From contig CAWEDV010000003.1 in assembly GCA_963807975.1 (NCBI GenBank), forward strand, positions 408,665 to 472,664: DNA of 64,000 nucleotides, given 5' to 3'. Position 1 is the first letter of the stretch. The number at the start of each line of letters is the position of its first letter. Position numbers and translations under genes: made by a program. Origin of the DNA: JAACFF01 sp963807975 (GTDB lineage: Bacteria; Chloroflexota; Anaerolineae; Promineifilales; Promineifilaceae). Shown here in pieces: positions 1-8,873 of this stretch. Below the pieces are notes generated by a model. That model was not told where the DNA came from. It ran no database searches and saw only the letters and a program-made list of their open reading frames with translations.

Positions 1-150
1 TATACCTCCCCATTTCTTTATGGAACTGTGCTTGCATTGCTGCTGCTGAGCCGGATCAAACCTGTGAAGCAGGCCATCCTCAAATTCCGTCGCAAGGTAG
101 AAAAACGATGGTCTGCGCGCAGCAGCCATAAGAAAAAAGCATATCAATAA
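1..150 (+). CDS. C-terminal end of a membrane protein (partial)
   Basis: An open frame runs from the first base to a TAA at 148-150 and gives 49 residues. They contain a hydrophobic stretch (LYGTVLALLLLSR) followed by a strongly basic tail rich in Lys and Arg. That is typical of the last membrane helix of an inner-membrane protein with a positively charged cytoplasmic end. The start lies outside the window and the family cannot be named from this piece. It could be the end of any polytopic transporter or glycosyltransferase. Confidence 0.55.
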   Translation, partial: YTSPFLYGTVLALLLLSRIKPVKQAILKFRRKVEKRWSARSSHKKKAYQ

Positions 151-160
151 TACTTTACCT

Positions 161-212
161 GGCAGATCTTGAGTTGAACAATTGTCTGAACGCACGTTCA
201 GAGCGATCTGCC
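161..212. repeat. Nested inverted repeat, terminator-like, with a GAAC-N4-GTTC core
   Basis: An outer 8-bp arm (GGCAGATC at 161-168, GATCTGCC at 205-212) encloses an inner perfect repeat TCTGAACG-CA-CGTTCAGA at 185-202. A short T-run follows at about 216, so it may terminate the gene ending at 150. The inner core GAACGCACGTTC also fits the GAACNNNNGTTC pattern of Gram-positive-type LexA boxes. Both readings are possible and the sequence alone does not decide. The rest of 151-398 shows no gene. Confidence 0.5.
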
Positions 213-398
213 AGCTTTTCCCTCCCCAATGCATGCAATAAACATAAATAATAATGGCCTATCGTAGGGAAATTCACCCTCCAAAGGTAATTTTCAGCAC
301 ATGTTTCCCAGCGGCATATGCTAAAATTAGTTGAATTCTGAAGATCAATCCTGCTTTTATATTCCGAACGCAATCCCACGAACCTGACGAAGGGAAAA

Positions 399-1979
399 AT
401 GGCAGACCGGCTAAAACAAGGACCGCAACCGACTAATCTTGAGCCCACAGAGGTCTATGTCCCTGCCACTTCTACAACCAACCGTCGTAGTGGCTGCTTC
501 TCTTCCAGCAGCTTTCTCCTGGCCGGATTCATAGCCATACTTTCCATTTTGATCCTGGGCATGGCGGTCATCCTGGCGCTGCTTCTCGTCAACAGCGATC
601 TCATCGCTCCTGGGGTGACGATGATGGGTACGGATGTCGGCTCTATGACCCGCGCCGAGGCCGAGTCCCTTTTGCTGGAGCAATGGCAAAGTCAGCAGGT
701 TATATTGGAACACAACGATGGAGCCTGGCCGGTTTCTACCTCCGAATTGGGTATGACCCTCGATGTTCAAGCGACTGTAAATCTCGCCCACGACCAAGGG
801 CGTTCGCTTGACAGTTTACTTGGTCTCTTGCTGGGGGGATGGCATGGCCAACCAATTTGGTCCTTTGATTCCGCCGTCGCTGCTTCTACTTTGGCTGCTG
901 CTGCTCCCAAACTGGCTGTCGATCCTATTGATGCCAGTTTGCAGATTGAGCAAACAAATGTCTTAGAAATCCCCGCGGTCGACGGCCGTATCCTGGATAT
1001 GCAAGAAACGATGGCCTATTTGACGGCCGATCCCGCCGCGATTCTTGGGAGTGCTCGCCTACCCCTATCCACCAAAATCATCCCCGCCGCTGTTACCGAC
1101 GTAAGTTCTGCCGCTGCCGAAGCGCGCCGTCTATTGTCAACATCTGTTGCCCTAAGCGCTTATGATCCTATTCTGGACGAAACTGCTCAATGGACCTTAG
1201 CGCCTACGAATTGGGGGCCGTGGTTGGTTTTGAGCCCTAGTGAGGAGAATGGCGGGCAGTTCCAGTGGAGTCTCGACGCGGAGGCTGCAGCCCACTATCT
1301 GGGCACAAATCTTCCTGGTCTTGGGAGTGATAGATATCTGGATAGTGAGATCCTCGTTCCCGCTCTGATGACCGCCATTACCACACAGCAGCCTACAGTC
1401 CACACGCGCATCTTCCACCATCCCAGCCAACACATCGTGCAAGCGGGCGAAACGTTGTCCGCAATCGGCCGTGCTTACGGCATACCCTATCCTTGGCTAC
1501 AGCAGGCCAATCCCGGTTCTGAGAATCTACAGGCCGGCAGCATAATCACCATTCCCTCCGCTGATGAAATGCTGCCTCTGCCTGTCGTAGAAAACAAACG
1601 AGTTGTCGTCAATATCAGCCAACAGCGGGCCTGGGTATATGAAGGTGGCCAACTAAAATGGGAGTGGCCGGTCAGCACCGGTATAGATGACAGCCCTACA
1701 GCGCCTGGAATATTCCAGATTCAGAATCACGAACCCAATGCCTATGCCAGTAATTGGGATCTTTGGATGCCCAGCTTCATGGGCATCTATCGCCCCGTAC
1801 CGACTTCCGACTTCATGAACGGTTTCCATGGCTTTCCCACTCGCAGTGGTTCCAACCTGCTTTGGACAGGAGATTTGGGACATCAGGTCACCTACGGTTG
1901 TGTCCTCCTCAGCTCAGACAATGCCGCGCTTCTCTATGATTGGGCGGAGGAAGGTGTCGTCGTTGAGGTTCAGCCTTAA
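399..1979 (+). CDS. L,D-transpeptidase with LysM and VanW-type peptidoglycan-binding region
   Basis: The 526-residue protein has a cytoplasmic N-terminus, one membrane anchor at about residues 38-65 and a large outer part. Residues about 70-330 resemble the repeated peptidoglycan-binding region found in VanW/YoaR-type proteins. Residues about 343-388 form a LysM repeat (VQAGETLSAIGRAYGI). Residues about 400-526 are a YkuD catalytic domain with an HGFP motif and the nucleophile Cys501 in TYGCVLLS. The YkuD family cross-links peptidoglycan stem peptides in a beta-lactam-tolerant way, so a cell-surface role is expected. The catalytic serine/threonine-His-Gly-Cys signature is slightly altered (TYGC instead of SHGC), but the Cys is present. 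The gene appears to be monocistronic. Confidence 0.88.
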   Translation: MADRLKQGPQPTNLEPTEVYVPATSTTNRRSGCFSSSSFLLAGFIAILSILILGMAVILALLLVNSDLIAPGVTMMGTDVGSMTRAEAESLLLEQWQSQQVILEHNDGAWPVSTSELGMTLDVQATVNLAHDQGRSLDSLLGLLLGGWHGQPIWSFDSAVAASTLAAAAPKLAVDPIDASLQIEQTNVLEIPAVDGRILDMQETMAYLTADPAAILGSARLPLSTKIIPAAVTDVSSAAAEARRLLSTSVALSAYDPILDETAQWTLAPTNWGPWLVLSPSEENGGQFQWSLDAEAAAHYLGTNLPGLGSDRYLDSEILVPALMTAITTQQPTVHTRIFHHPSQHIVQAGETLSAIGRAYGIPYPWLQQANPGSENLQAGSIITIPSADEMLPLPVVENKRVVVNISQQRAWVYEGGQLKWEWPVSTGIDDSPTAPGIFQIQNHEPNAYASNWDLWMPSFMGIYRPVPTSDFMNGFHGFPTRSGSNLLWTGDLGHQVTYGCVLLSSDNAALLYDWAEEGVVVEVQP

Positions 1980-2111
1980 TGCGCTAATAGTCATAGGTCG
2001 CTTGAACCAAGTTGGCAAATAGAGGTCATGGGTCTAAGATAGACACGATGTATTAACAAGGTGTGTCCCTTCACAAATGAGACCGATATTCATAGGAGCA
2101 AACAAAGTAGC

Positions 2112-4052
2112 ATGATGACAAAAACAACTGCCCCGTATGGTTCTTGGAAATCACCAATAACCTCTGACCTGATCGTAGCCGGCACCATTGGGTTGGGACA
2201 GATCGCTCTCGATGGGAGTGATCTTTACTGGAGTGAAAGCCGCCCGGAAGAAGGCGGGCGCAATGTTATTGTCCGGCGTGGTAACGGGGCTAATCATGTA
2301 GATATGACACCTGCTCCTTACAATGCCCGGACACGCGTCCATGAATATGGTGGCGGGGCATTCATCGCCCGTGAGGGGGTTATCACCTATTCCAATTTTG
2401 CAGACCAAAAACTCTACCAACTGCGTGCCGGCGGCGAACCACGGCCCGTTACGCCTCACGAAAAGCTGCGCTACGCCGATGGCGTATTTGCTCCTGACGG
2501 CCGTTATATCTGTGTGCGCGAAGACCATCGGACAGAAGGACAAGAAGCAGCCAACAGCTTGGTCTCTCTGGCCCTGGATGGTCAAGATCCCGGCACTTTA
2601 TTGGTCTCAGGCAACGATTTCTACGCCTCCCCGCGCATTAGTCCCGACGGCAAACAGTTGGCCTGGATCACGTGGAATCATCCCAATATGCCCTGGGATG
2701 GAACGGAGCTTTGGGTGGCCGAATTTTCGGCAAGCGGCGGCTTGACCAATCACCACCTTGTAGCCGGCGGCGCCGAAGAATCCATTTTCCAGCCGGAGTG
2801 GTCGCCCGACGGCAATCTCGTCTTCGTCTCCGACCGCAGCGGCTGGTGGAATCTTTATCGTTATGCTGAAGGGAACGACCAGCCATTACATCCTCTTGAA
2901 GCTGAATTTGGCCGGCCGCAGTGGGTATTTGGTATGCGCACTTATGCATTCGTTAACGCTGATACGATTCTCTGCACAATCAACCAAAGTGGGCAATGGA
3001 CGCTGGCATTTCTTGAGTTGGCCAATGGCGCACTCACTCCCCTCGATCTACCCTTCTCCGACCTTTCCGATCTTCAGGTGTCTGCCGGGACCGCCTATTT
3101 CTTGGGTTCATCTCCCCAAAAATCCGCCGCTGTCATCGCTCTCGACCTAGCGACACTGGACTATAATGTCATCCGCAGCTCTTCGGATTTAGTTTTGGAC
3201 GACAATTACCTGTCACTTCCGCAAACAATTGAGTTTCCCACGGCGGGTGGCCTGACTGCTTTCGCTTTTTACTACCCACCCCATAATGAAGATTACCAGG
3301 CCCCAGAAGGCGAACAGCCGCCCTTAATTGTGCAGAGTCATGGTGGACCGACAGGTGCTACCAGGGCCAATTTCAATATTGGGTTTCAATATTGGACCAG
3401 CCGCGGCTTTGCGATACTCGATGTCAATTATGGTGGCAGCACCGGCTACGGCCGTGCCTATCGTGAACGTCTGAACGGCAACTGGGGCATCGTCGACGTT
3501 GAAGACTGCACCAACGGCGCTTTGTATCTCGTCGAACAGAAGTTGGCTGATGGCCAACGTCTGGCCATTCGCGGAGGAAGTGCGGGAGGGTATACGACCC
3601 TCTGTGCCCTTACATTTGGCGATGACTTTAATGCCGGTGCCAGTTACTTTGGCGTAAGTGACGCCGAAGCCTTGGCCCAAGAGACCCATAAGTTCGAATC
3701 CCGTTACCTGGATAACCTCTTTGGACCTTATCCGGAGCAGCGTGAAATCTATGTCGAACGATCTCCCATCCATTTCGCTGACAGGCTGAATTGCCCCCTG
3801 ATACTCTTCCAAGGTTTGGAAGATCGTGTCGTTCCACCTAACCAGGCTGAAACGATGTTTGAAGCGGTTAAGGCCAAGGGGATTCCCGTGGCTTACCTGC
3901 CCTTCGAGGGAGAGCAGCATGGTTTTCGGCGGGCGGAGAACATCAAACGTACGTTGGAAGCGGAGTTGTATTTTTATGGTAAAGTTTTCGCTTTCGAACC
4001 GGAAGGCACCATTGAGCCTGTAGATATCGCCAATCTTAGTCCCGCTGATTAA
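2112..4052 (+). CDS. S9 family prolyl oligopeptidase / dipeptidyl aminopeptidase
   Basis: The frame stays open from 2061, but the ATG at 2112 lies 13 nt after AGGAG and gives a normal N-terminus (MMTKTTAPYGSW), so I chose it (646 residues). Residues about 20-390 form a beta-propeller with PDG repeats typical of S9 peptidases. Residues about 400-640 form the alpha/beta hydrolase domain. The nucleophile is in GGSAGGYT (Ser about 490), the acid in EDRVVPPNQA and the histidine in GEQHGF. There is no signal peptide, so it is probably cytoplasmic and cleaves short peptides. A second, more distant S9 peptidase lies on the minus strand at 38982-40988. Confidence 0.92.
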   Translation: MMTKTTAPYGSWKSPITSDLIVAGTIGLGQIALDGSDLYWSESRPEEGGRNVIVRRGNGANHVDMTPAPYNARTRVHEYGGGAFIAREGVITYSNFADQKLYQLRAGGEPRPVTPHEKLRYADGVFAPDGRYICVREDHRTEGQEAANSLVSLALDGQDPGTLLVSGNDFYASPRISPDGKQLAWITWNHPNMPWDGTELWVAEFSASGGLTNHHLVAGGAEESIFQPEWSPDGNLVFVSDRSGWWNLYRYAEGNDQPLHPLEAEFGRPQWVFGMRTYAFVNADTILCTINQSGQWTLAFLELANGALTPLDLPFSDLSDLQVSAGTAYFLGSSPQKSAAVIALDLATLDYNVIRSSSDLVLDDNYLSLPQTIEFPTAGGLTAFAFYYPPHNEDYQAPEGEQPPLIVQSHGGPTGATRANFNIGFQYWTSRGFAILDVNYGGSTGYGRAYRERLNGNWGIVDVEDCTNGALYLVEQKLADGQRLAIRGGSAGGYTTLCALTFGDDFNAGASYFGVSDAEALAQETHKFESRYLDNLFGPYPEQREIYVERSPIHFADRLNCPLILFQGLEDRVVPPNQAETMFEAVKAKGIPVAYLPFEGEQHGFRRAENIKRTLEAELYFYGKVFAFEPEGTIEPVDIANLSPAD

Positions 4053-4102
4053 CCGCAGGTGCCAGCGGTACTGCAAAGGATCTGCAGCGGAAGGTATTAT
4101 TC

Positions 4103-5269
4103 TTGATCGATATACTCTCAAACTGGTTGATCATTCAGGGAATTAGCGAAGGATCGGTCGTGCCCTATGCGCGGTTGATTGCGGTTGTATCAACTTTCCT
4201 GCTCTGCTATCTAGCCTATGTTGTGGCTAAACGTTTTCTCTTCCCAGCTGTCGCTTTTTCTGTCTCGCGCACCGTTTCCAGCCTGGATGATGTCATAGCC
4301 GAGAACCGTGTTACGCGCTATCTGGCCCTCCTTGCCCCGGCCCTGGTTCTCTACTTCATGACGCCGGTCGTCTTCTTTGGCAATCCGGAGGCGATCGTCT
4401 CGTTGCAAAAACTGATTCTTCTGTTCATGATATTTGCTGGTGTAATGGCCATCCGCGCCCTGTTGAGTGGCCTATTGGAACGGTATCATCGTCTAGAGGT
4501 CACCAAGGAAATCCCACTCACCAGCTTTTTCCAGGTGATTTCTGTTGTCGTTTATTTGACAGCCGGCCTGCTTATCTTGGGTATCATCCTCGATCGCAAC
4601 CCTCTATACTTGCTAAGCGGGTTCGGCGCCGCCATGGCCATCTTAACCATCGTCTTTCGTGATCCCCTATTAGGCTTAATGGCCGGTATTCAGCTCACAT
4701 CTAATAGATTGGTCGCGCGCGGGGATATGATTGAACTGCCAAAGTATGACGCCAGTGGAGAGGTTCTCAAAGTTGCCTTGACCACCGTGACTATTCGCAA
4801 CGCCGATCAATCGATCACCACGGTGCCCACTTACTCTCTGATAAGCGAGTCGTTCAAAAATTGGCGTGGTATCGAAGAGTCTGGCGCCCGCCAGATCAAG
4901 CGTGCCACCCTCATTGATGTGCAATCCGTTCGTTTCTGTACACCGGAAATGTTGGCTCGTTATGCACAAGCTGGTCTGATGGTCGCGGCAGAAGAAACGG
5001 CTTCCGCCAATGAAGACCCAGAGCAAACAAACCTTGGCCTGTTCCGCGACTATCTTGTCCGTTACCTACGAGCACAAACACAGATTCATCAAGATAGACG
5101 AATCATGGTCCGTCAAAAGGCCCAGACCTCAAAAGGGATCCCCCTAGAGATATTTGCCTATAGTATGGATATAGATATTGGCGAGTTCGAGAATCTGCAG
5201 TCTTCCATTTTCGAGCATATCCTGGCCAAAACGGCCGCCTTCGACCTCAGGCTTTATCAGGACCAATAA
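4103..5269 (+). CDS. MscS family mechanosensitive channel, YbdG-like
   Basis: The start is a TTG about 8 nt after a GGAAGG ribosome site; no ATG upstream is better placed. The 388-residue protein has several hydrophobic segments (about 23-45, 75-90, 100-120, 145-165), then the pore-lining helix and MscS beta domain (GFGAAMAILTIVFRDPLLGL, NADQSITTVPTYSLI). The segment NWRGIEESGARQIKRATLID resembles the WRGMxxSGGRRIKRSLxID segment of E. coli YbdG. MscS-type channels open under membrane tension to release solutes on hypo-osmotic shock. The gene follows the S9 peptidase by about 50 bp and may share its transcript. Confidence 0.88.
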   Translation: MIDILSNWLIIQGISEGSVVPYARLIAVVSTFLLCYLAYVVAKRFLFPAVAFSVSRTVSSLDDVIAENRVTRYLALLAPALVLYFMTPVVFFGNPEAIVSLQKLILLFMIFAGVMAIRALLSGLLERYHRLEVTKEIPLTSFFQVISVVVYLTAGLLILGIILDRNPLYLLSGFGAAMAILTIVFRDPLLGLMAGIQLTSNRLVARGDMIELPKYDASGEVLKVALTTVTIRNADQSITTVPTYSLISESFKNWRGIEESGARQIKRATLIDVQSVRFCTPEMLARYAQAGLMVAAEETASANEDPEQTNLGLFRDYLVRYLRAQTQIHQDRRIMVRQKAQTSKGIPLEIFAYSMDIDIGEFENLQSSIFEHILAKTAAFDLRLYQDQ

Positions 5270-5302
5270 CCTCTTTCGGTTGTTGGCGTCTTTCGTTTTC
5301 TG

Positions 5303-7492
5303 TTATTTACCTCTTTTTCTACCTAACAGGAACGCCAACATACCCCCTAGCAGCACGGCCGTTCCCATGGCCTTCCCGATCGGGAACCCACCGCCGGCCT
5401 TTACTCCTTTGGCCATGACCGGCATCGATGCAATCTTTTCTCCCGCATCTTCGCGGACACGTGCAAAAAGCTGCGGATCTTGACGGTATTTTTCTGCCCA
5501 AGCTCGTTTTTCCTCCAAACCTGCGTCATCAATGAACTCATCAAACGAACGCAGTCCGGCGATCTGGAACTGATGCTTATTGAACAGGTGATAAATCTCC
5601 TTCACCCGTTCCACGCTGATATTACGGCCTAGCGTGTAATCCTCGAAGCGCCCTTCCATGGCCAGCAGCGCAGTTTCTGCCAGGCAGGCATAAGCTGTCT
5701 TTGGCGGCAGTCCAATATCATATCCAAAATCGATGTCGCCAGGAATGAGCACTTCGCCGCTTTCAATAGCCAACACATCAGGCCGCAGGGCTGCCTCAGC
5801 CGCGTTAATATCCGCCGGTCGGGCCACATCACAGATAACGGCCCCCGCCTTGCACTTGCTGATATCGATGATCCGCTGCCCAAATGCCGATGTAGCCGTG
5901 ATAATTAAGTCACAGTCCGGCAGTAATTCATCGGGCCGTGTGGCGATTGATACCTTTGCCCCGGGCGTTTCCTCTTGAATCGTGCGCTTTAATTCGATCA
6001 ACCTTTCGGGCTCAATGGAAACCAGAACGACATCAAAGATTGCCTGGGCGATGAGTCGTGAACAGACCGACCCAATTGAACCGGTGGCGCCAACAATCAT
6101 CACCTTGCCCTTTGTTAGATCCGTTGCTCCCATTTTTATCACTGCTTGTTTGGCCGCTTCCAACGTGGCGGCCACTGTCAAGCTGTTGCCGCTGGTGATG
6201 GCGATATCAGCTTCATGAGCTACCGTTATGCCCGCATCCCCTACCACGCTCGTAAAGGCGCCCAGGCCCATGATCCGCGCGCCGCGCCGCGCTGCCATTT
6301 TTGAGGCCTGGTTTAAGCGCTGGTAGGTGAACTCTTCACCGTGGGCCATCATTTGGCGTGGTGTGGCCGCCAGAGAGATGAGCGTGCCCTCGATGCGCTG
6401 CCCGGTGGTCGGTGATTGTCCGCCCGTAATCTTAGAAAGATATATAGGAGGGAAATAGGCGGCCACCCTTTCCACCAGCTTATCTGGCAGGAAGCGCGTC
6501 CAGCGAAAGGCGCGATGATTGTGAATGAAGCTTACGTTCAAGGGATGAATCACAAAGGCGAAGCGATTGATCGCCGCTTCTTCAGGCTGCAAATAACGAA
6601 TTTCCGGCTTCCATTCGATGTCGGCCATCAAGTCTAGATAAGTGTCCTCGCTTAAAGAGGCTTCTGGATCGGGTCGCAGAGCAACCAGCGCCGCCTCAAC
6701 GGTTGCTGCTGACCAACGACCTAAGCTTTCTCCCTCATTCAGGGAGGGCATCATTGTGATCGCAATGGCTGCATCTCGCTGGCGCAAATCTTCCAGATCT
6801 TCTTCTGTGGCCCATTCCACGATCACTGTCTTGTTATTTAACGATGGTGGCGCGTATCTGCGGATGGCGCCGATATCACCAGCCAATACATCGGCCCACA
6901 GAAAAGAATCTGTATATCGCGGCGTGCCGGGTACCCCAATCTGGGCGGTGATGCGCCGGAAGGGCGCGTTTTTTAGCTGCTCAAGGGTCGGGACCGCCGC
7001 TTGATCCAGGGTGAACTGTCCCCCAATTCCGGGAAAGTTGGGCAGGGCGAAGTAGATCACCGGATCCGCATAGCGCACCATGGGGCTGTGGCGGCCCAAT
7101 GCTTGGGCCAAGCCTTTGTGGTTGAGGCCGGGGGTCATTAAGACCCGTTTTTGGCTGAAGATGCCTGGCTCGGCGCGATCGGCAAGGATGGTGCCCCAGC
7201 GTTCAAGCCCGGCCCGGATGCCACGGCCGTCAACCACAGGTGTCAACCTGGCTGCCTTAGGCAGAGTCACACCTACTGCGTGCTCACGCCGAGTCGATCC
7301 CAGTTCCAATAAAGCGGGCAGACCTTCCAGCCCAATAGCGTCGACCTGGCCATCATGGGCTAGAATTAGCTCCCGCGCTTTATCCGCATCTCCGGCACAG
7401 CCACGACGCAAAACCTGCAACTCATGCTCCAAAAAGCGAACTGTTTCGCTCCCATTTTCTTCATTTAGTTGGATGATCAATATTTTTTTCAT
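5303..7492 (-). CDS. Acyl-ACP reductase-like dehydrogenase with a large extra N-terminal region and C-terminal membrane anchor
   Basis: The protein is about 729 residues from the ATG at 7492; a TTG at 7507 would add five. Residues about 320-680 follow cyanobacterial long-chain acyl-ACP reductase (AAR) closely: IMGLGAFTSVVGD, ITSGNSLTVAAT, the Rossmann loop VGATGSIGSV near residue 465, and AYACLAETALLAMEG around Cys603, which aligns with the Cys of AAR's FACFAEA motif. AAR is about 340 residues and makes fatty aldehyde with NADPH. Here an unrecognised domain of about 300 residues precedes it, and the end carries a helix (MGTAVLLGGMLAFLLGRK) likely to anchor it in the membrane. No aldehyde-deformylating oxygenase is in the window. 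The exact substrate is unknown. Confidence 0.72.
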   Translation of the reverse strand: MKKILIIQLNEENGSETVRFLEHELQVLRRGCAGDADKARELILAHDGQVDAIGLEGLPALLELGSTRREHAVGVTLPKAARLTPVVDGRGIRAGLERWGTILADRAEPGIFSQKRVLMTPGLNHKGLAQALGRHSPMVRYADPVIYFALPNFPGIGGQFTLDQAAVPTLEQLKNAPFRRITAQIGVPGTPRYTDSFLWADVLAGDIGAIRRYAPPSLNNKTVIVEWATEEDLEDLRQRDAAIAITMMPSLNEGESLGRWSAATVEAALVALRPDPEASLSEDTYLDLMADIEWKPEIRYLQPEEAAINRFAFVIHPLNVSFIHNHRAFRWTRFLPDKLVERVAAYFPPIYLSKITGGQSPTTGQRIEGTLISLAATPRQMMAHGEEFTYQRLNQASKMAARRGARIMGLGAFTSVVGDAGITVAHEADIAITSGNSLTVAATLEAAKQAVIKMGATDLTKGKVMIVGATGSIGSVCSRLIAQAIFDVVLVSIEPERLIELKRTIQEETPGAKVSIATRPDELLPDCDLIITATSAFGQRIIDISKCKAGAVICDVARPADINAAEAALRPDVLAIESGEVLIPGDIDFGYDIGLPPKTAYACLAETALLAMEGRFEDYTLGRNISVERVKEIYHLFNKHQFQIAGLRSFDEFIDDAGLEEKRAWAEKYRQDPQLFARVREDAGEKIASMPVMAKGVKAGGGFPIGKAMGTAVLLGGMLAFLLGRKRGK

Positions 7493-7505
7493 AGTCTTGT
7501 TTTGC

Positions 7506-7538
7506 AAACTGGTTCAATCTTCAAGATTGAACCAGTTT
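7506..7538. repeat. Perfect 16-bp inverted repeat with 1-nt loop
   Basis: The arm AAACTGGTTCAATCTT at 7506-7521 is repeated in reverse complement at 7523-7538 around a single C. It begins 14 bp upstream of the ATG at 7492, so it lies in the leader or promoter of the acyl-ACP reductase-like gene. It could be an operator, a cruciform or an RNA hairpin. It resembles in style the 19-bp hairpin at 12015-12055. Confidence 0.75.
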
Positions 7539-7685
7539 GGACCAAAATCACGTGCTGCTTTTCCGCTTATTAGTATACACGGTTCGACGCTTGTTAGTCC
7601 TTATCAGTTCTTTGATTTTCACCCCGTTTCTGAGTGTGTCACCAAATTGTCACCGAAATGGTGGCGTAGACCACTAATTGTCATG

Positions 7686-7691
7686 TATAAT
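7686..7691 (+). promoter_or_regulatory. Candidate promoter -10 box for the opp operon
   Basis: A consensus TATAAT preceded by TG lies about 180 bp before oppD in the 330-bp gap 7539-7868. No good -35 hexamer is seen 16-18 bp upstream. The gap holds no convincing gene. Confidence 0.35.
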
Positions 7692-7797
7692 ACACCTAAG
7701 CGTCACAAAAAAGCCCTGGTTAGGCTTGTCTGGAGCGCAGAAAGCGTAATTTACAAAAAAAATGTGTCATTTTGATGATTTGCGCTATATTTGATAT

Positions 7798-7829
7798 CTG
7801 TCTAGAAGCTCGTTCTAGGCGGCAGACAG
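7798..7829 (+). other. Leader hairpin upstream of oppD
   Basis: CTGTC-TAGAA at 7798-7807 can pair with TTCTA (7813-7817) and GACAG (7825-7829), with a one-sided bulge of seven bases. It sits about 40 bp before the oppD start, inside the presumed 5' leader, and may influence its expression. Confidence 0.35.
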
Positions 7830-7868
7830 GTGCTATTTTAATCAGTTGCTTAACAAGGTGGCCGTTAT

Positions 7869-8873
7869 ATGACACATTTGCTTGAAGTAAAAAATCTTGT
7901 GACCCGGTTCTATACGGAAGATGGCGTTGTCCATGCGGTCAACGGCATTTCGTATGCGCTGGATGAAGGGGAATCTTTGGGAATCGTCGGCGAGAGTGGC
8001 TCGGGCAAGTCGGTCGGCGTTTTGTCGATCATGGGCTTAATTCCCAACCCGCCTGGTCGGGTGGAAGCGGGAGAGGTCTTGTTCAACGATCGCGACCTGC
8101 TCAAAATCTCCGATGAGGAAATGCGGCGTATTCGTGGCCGCGAAATCGCCATGATCTTCCAGGATCCAATGACTTCCCTCAATCCAGTCCTTACCATTGG
8201 CCGGCAGTTGACCGAATCGCTTAAGCTGCACCTGGGCATGAATGATGAACAGGCGAGTCAGCGCGCGATTGAAATGCTGGAATTGGTCGGCATTGGCAAT
8301 GCCGAGAAGCGTTTAAAGGATTATCCCCATCAATACTCGGGCGGTCAGCGCCAGCGCGTTATGATCGCCATGGGATTATCCTGTAACCCTGCGGTTGTCA
8401 TCGCCGATGAACCAACAACAGCGCTTGATGTGACGATTCAAGCCCAGATTGTCGAGCTGACCAAGCAGTTGCAGGAAAAGCTGGGCATGGCCGTCATCTG
8501 GATCACTCATGACTTGGGCGTAATAGCCGGCATGGTCGAAAAAGTAGCGGTTATGTATGCCGGTTTCATCGTCGAAATGGGCGCGGTTCGTGACCTCTAT
8601 TACTCGCCCCGCCACCCCTACACTCTGGGTCTGCTGCAGGCAATGCCGCAGCTTGATGCCGTCGATCAAGAGCGGCTCGCTTCTATTGAGGGTTTGCCCC
8701 CTGATTTGCTTCAAGAACCGACCTGGTGTCCCTTTTTCCCCCGCTGTCCTTATGCCATTGATAAATGTCGTGCTGAAAATCCCCCACTCTTCAATGTAGG
8801 GCCGCACCATGTATCTGCTTGTTGGCGTTGGGAAGAGTTGCGCGATGATATGCGCTTTGGAGAAGAGATATGA
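7869..8873 (+). CDS. oppD: Oligopeptide/dipeptide ABC transporter ATP-binding protein, OppD/DppD type
   Basis: This 334-residue ATPase has Walker A GESGSGKSVG near residue 43, the signature YSGGQRQRVMIAMG, and Walker B AVVIADEPTTALD. The C-terminal oligopeptide-type extension carries the conserved cysteines of WCPFFPRCPYAIDKC, which fit the Fe-S-like cluster motif of this subfamily. It pairs with OppF to power import through OppB/OppC. The start ATG follows AAGGTGG. Its stop overlaps the oppF start (ATGA), which indicates translational coupling. The two ATPase genes come before the binding protein and permeases, the reverse of the usual opp order. Confidence 0.92.
   Translation: MTHLLEVKNLVTRFYTEDGVVHAVNGISYALDEGESLGIVGESGSGKSVGVLSIMGLIPNPPGRVEAGEVLFNDRDLLKISDEEMRRIRGREIAMIFQDPMTSLNPVLTIGRQLTESLKLHLGMNDEQASQRAIEMLELVGIGNAEKRLKDYPHQYSGGQRQRVMIAMGLSCNPAVVIADEPTTALDVTIQAQIVELTKQLQEKLGMAVIWITHDLGVIAGMVEKVAVMYAGFIVEMGAVRDLYYSPRHPYTLGLLQAMPQLDAVDQERLASIEGLPPDLLQEPTWCPFFPRCPYAIDKCRAENPPLFNVGPHHVSACWRWEELRDDMRFGEEI

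Noticed and set aside
3690..3705. TTCGAATCC sequence resembling a tRNA T-arm
   Set aside because: Lies inside the S9 peptidase gene with no acceptor or anticodon arm around it; no tRNA was found elsewhere.
3324..4121. 265-codon minus-strand frame opposite the S9 peptidase
   Set aside because: Antisense to the catalytic domain of a clear gene; no family signature.
7080..7775. Plus-strand frame of 231 codons into the gap before oppD
   Set aside because: Mostly the opposite strand of the acyl-ACP reductase-like gene; the rest shows no motif.
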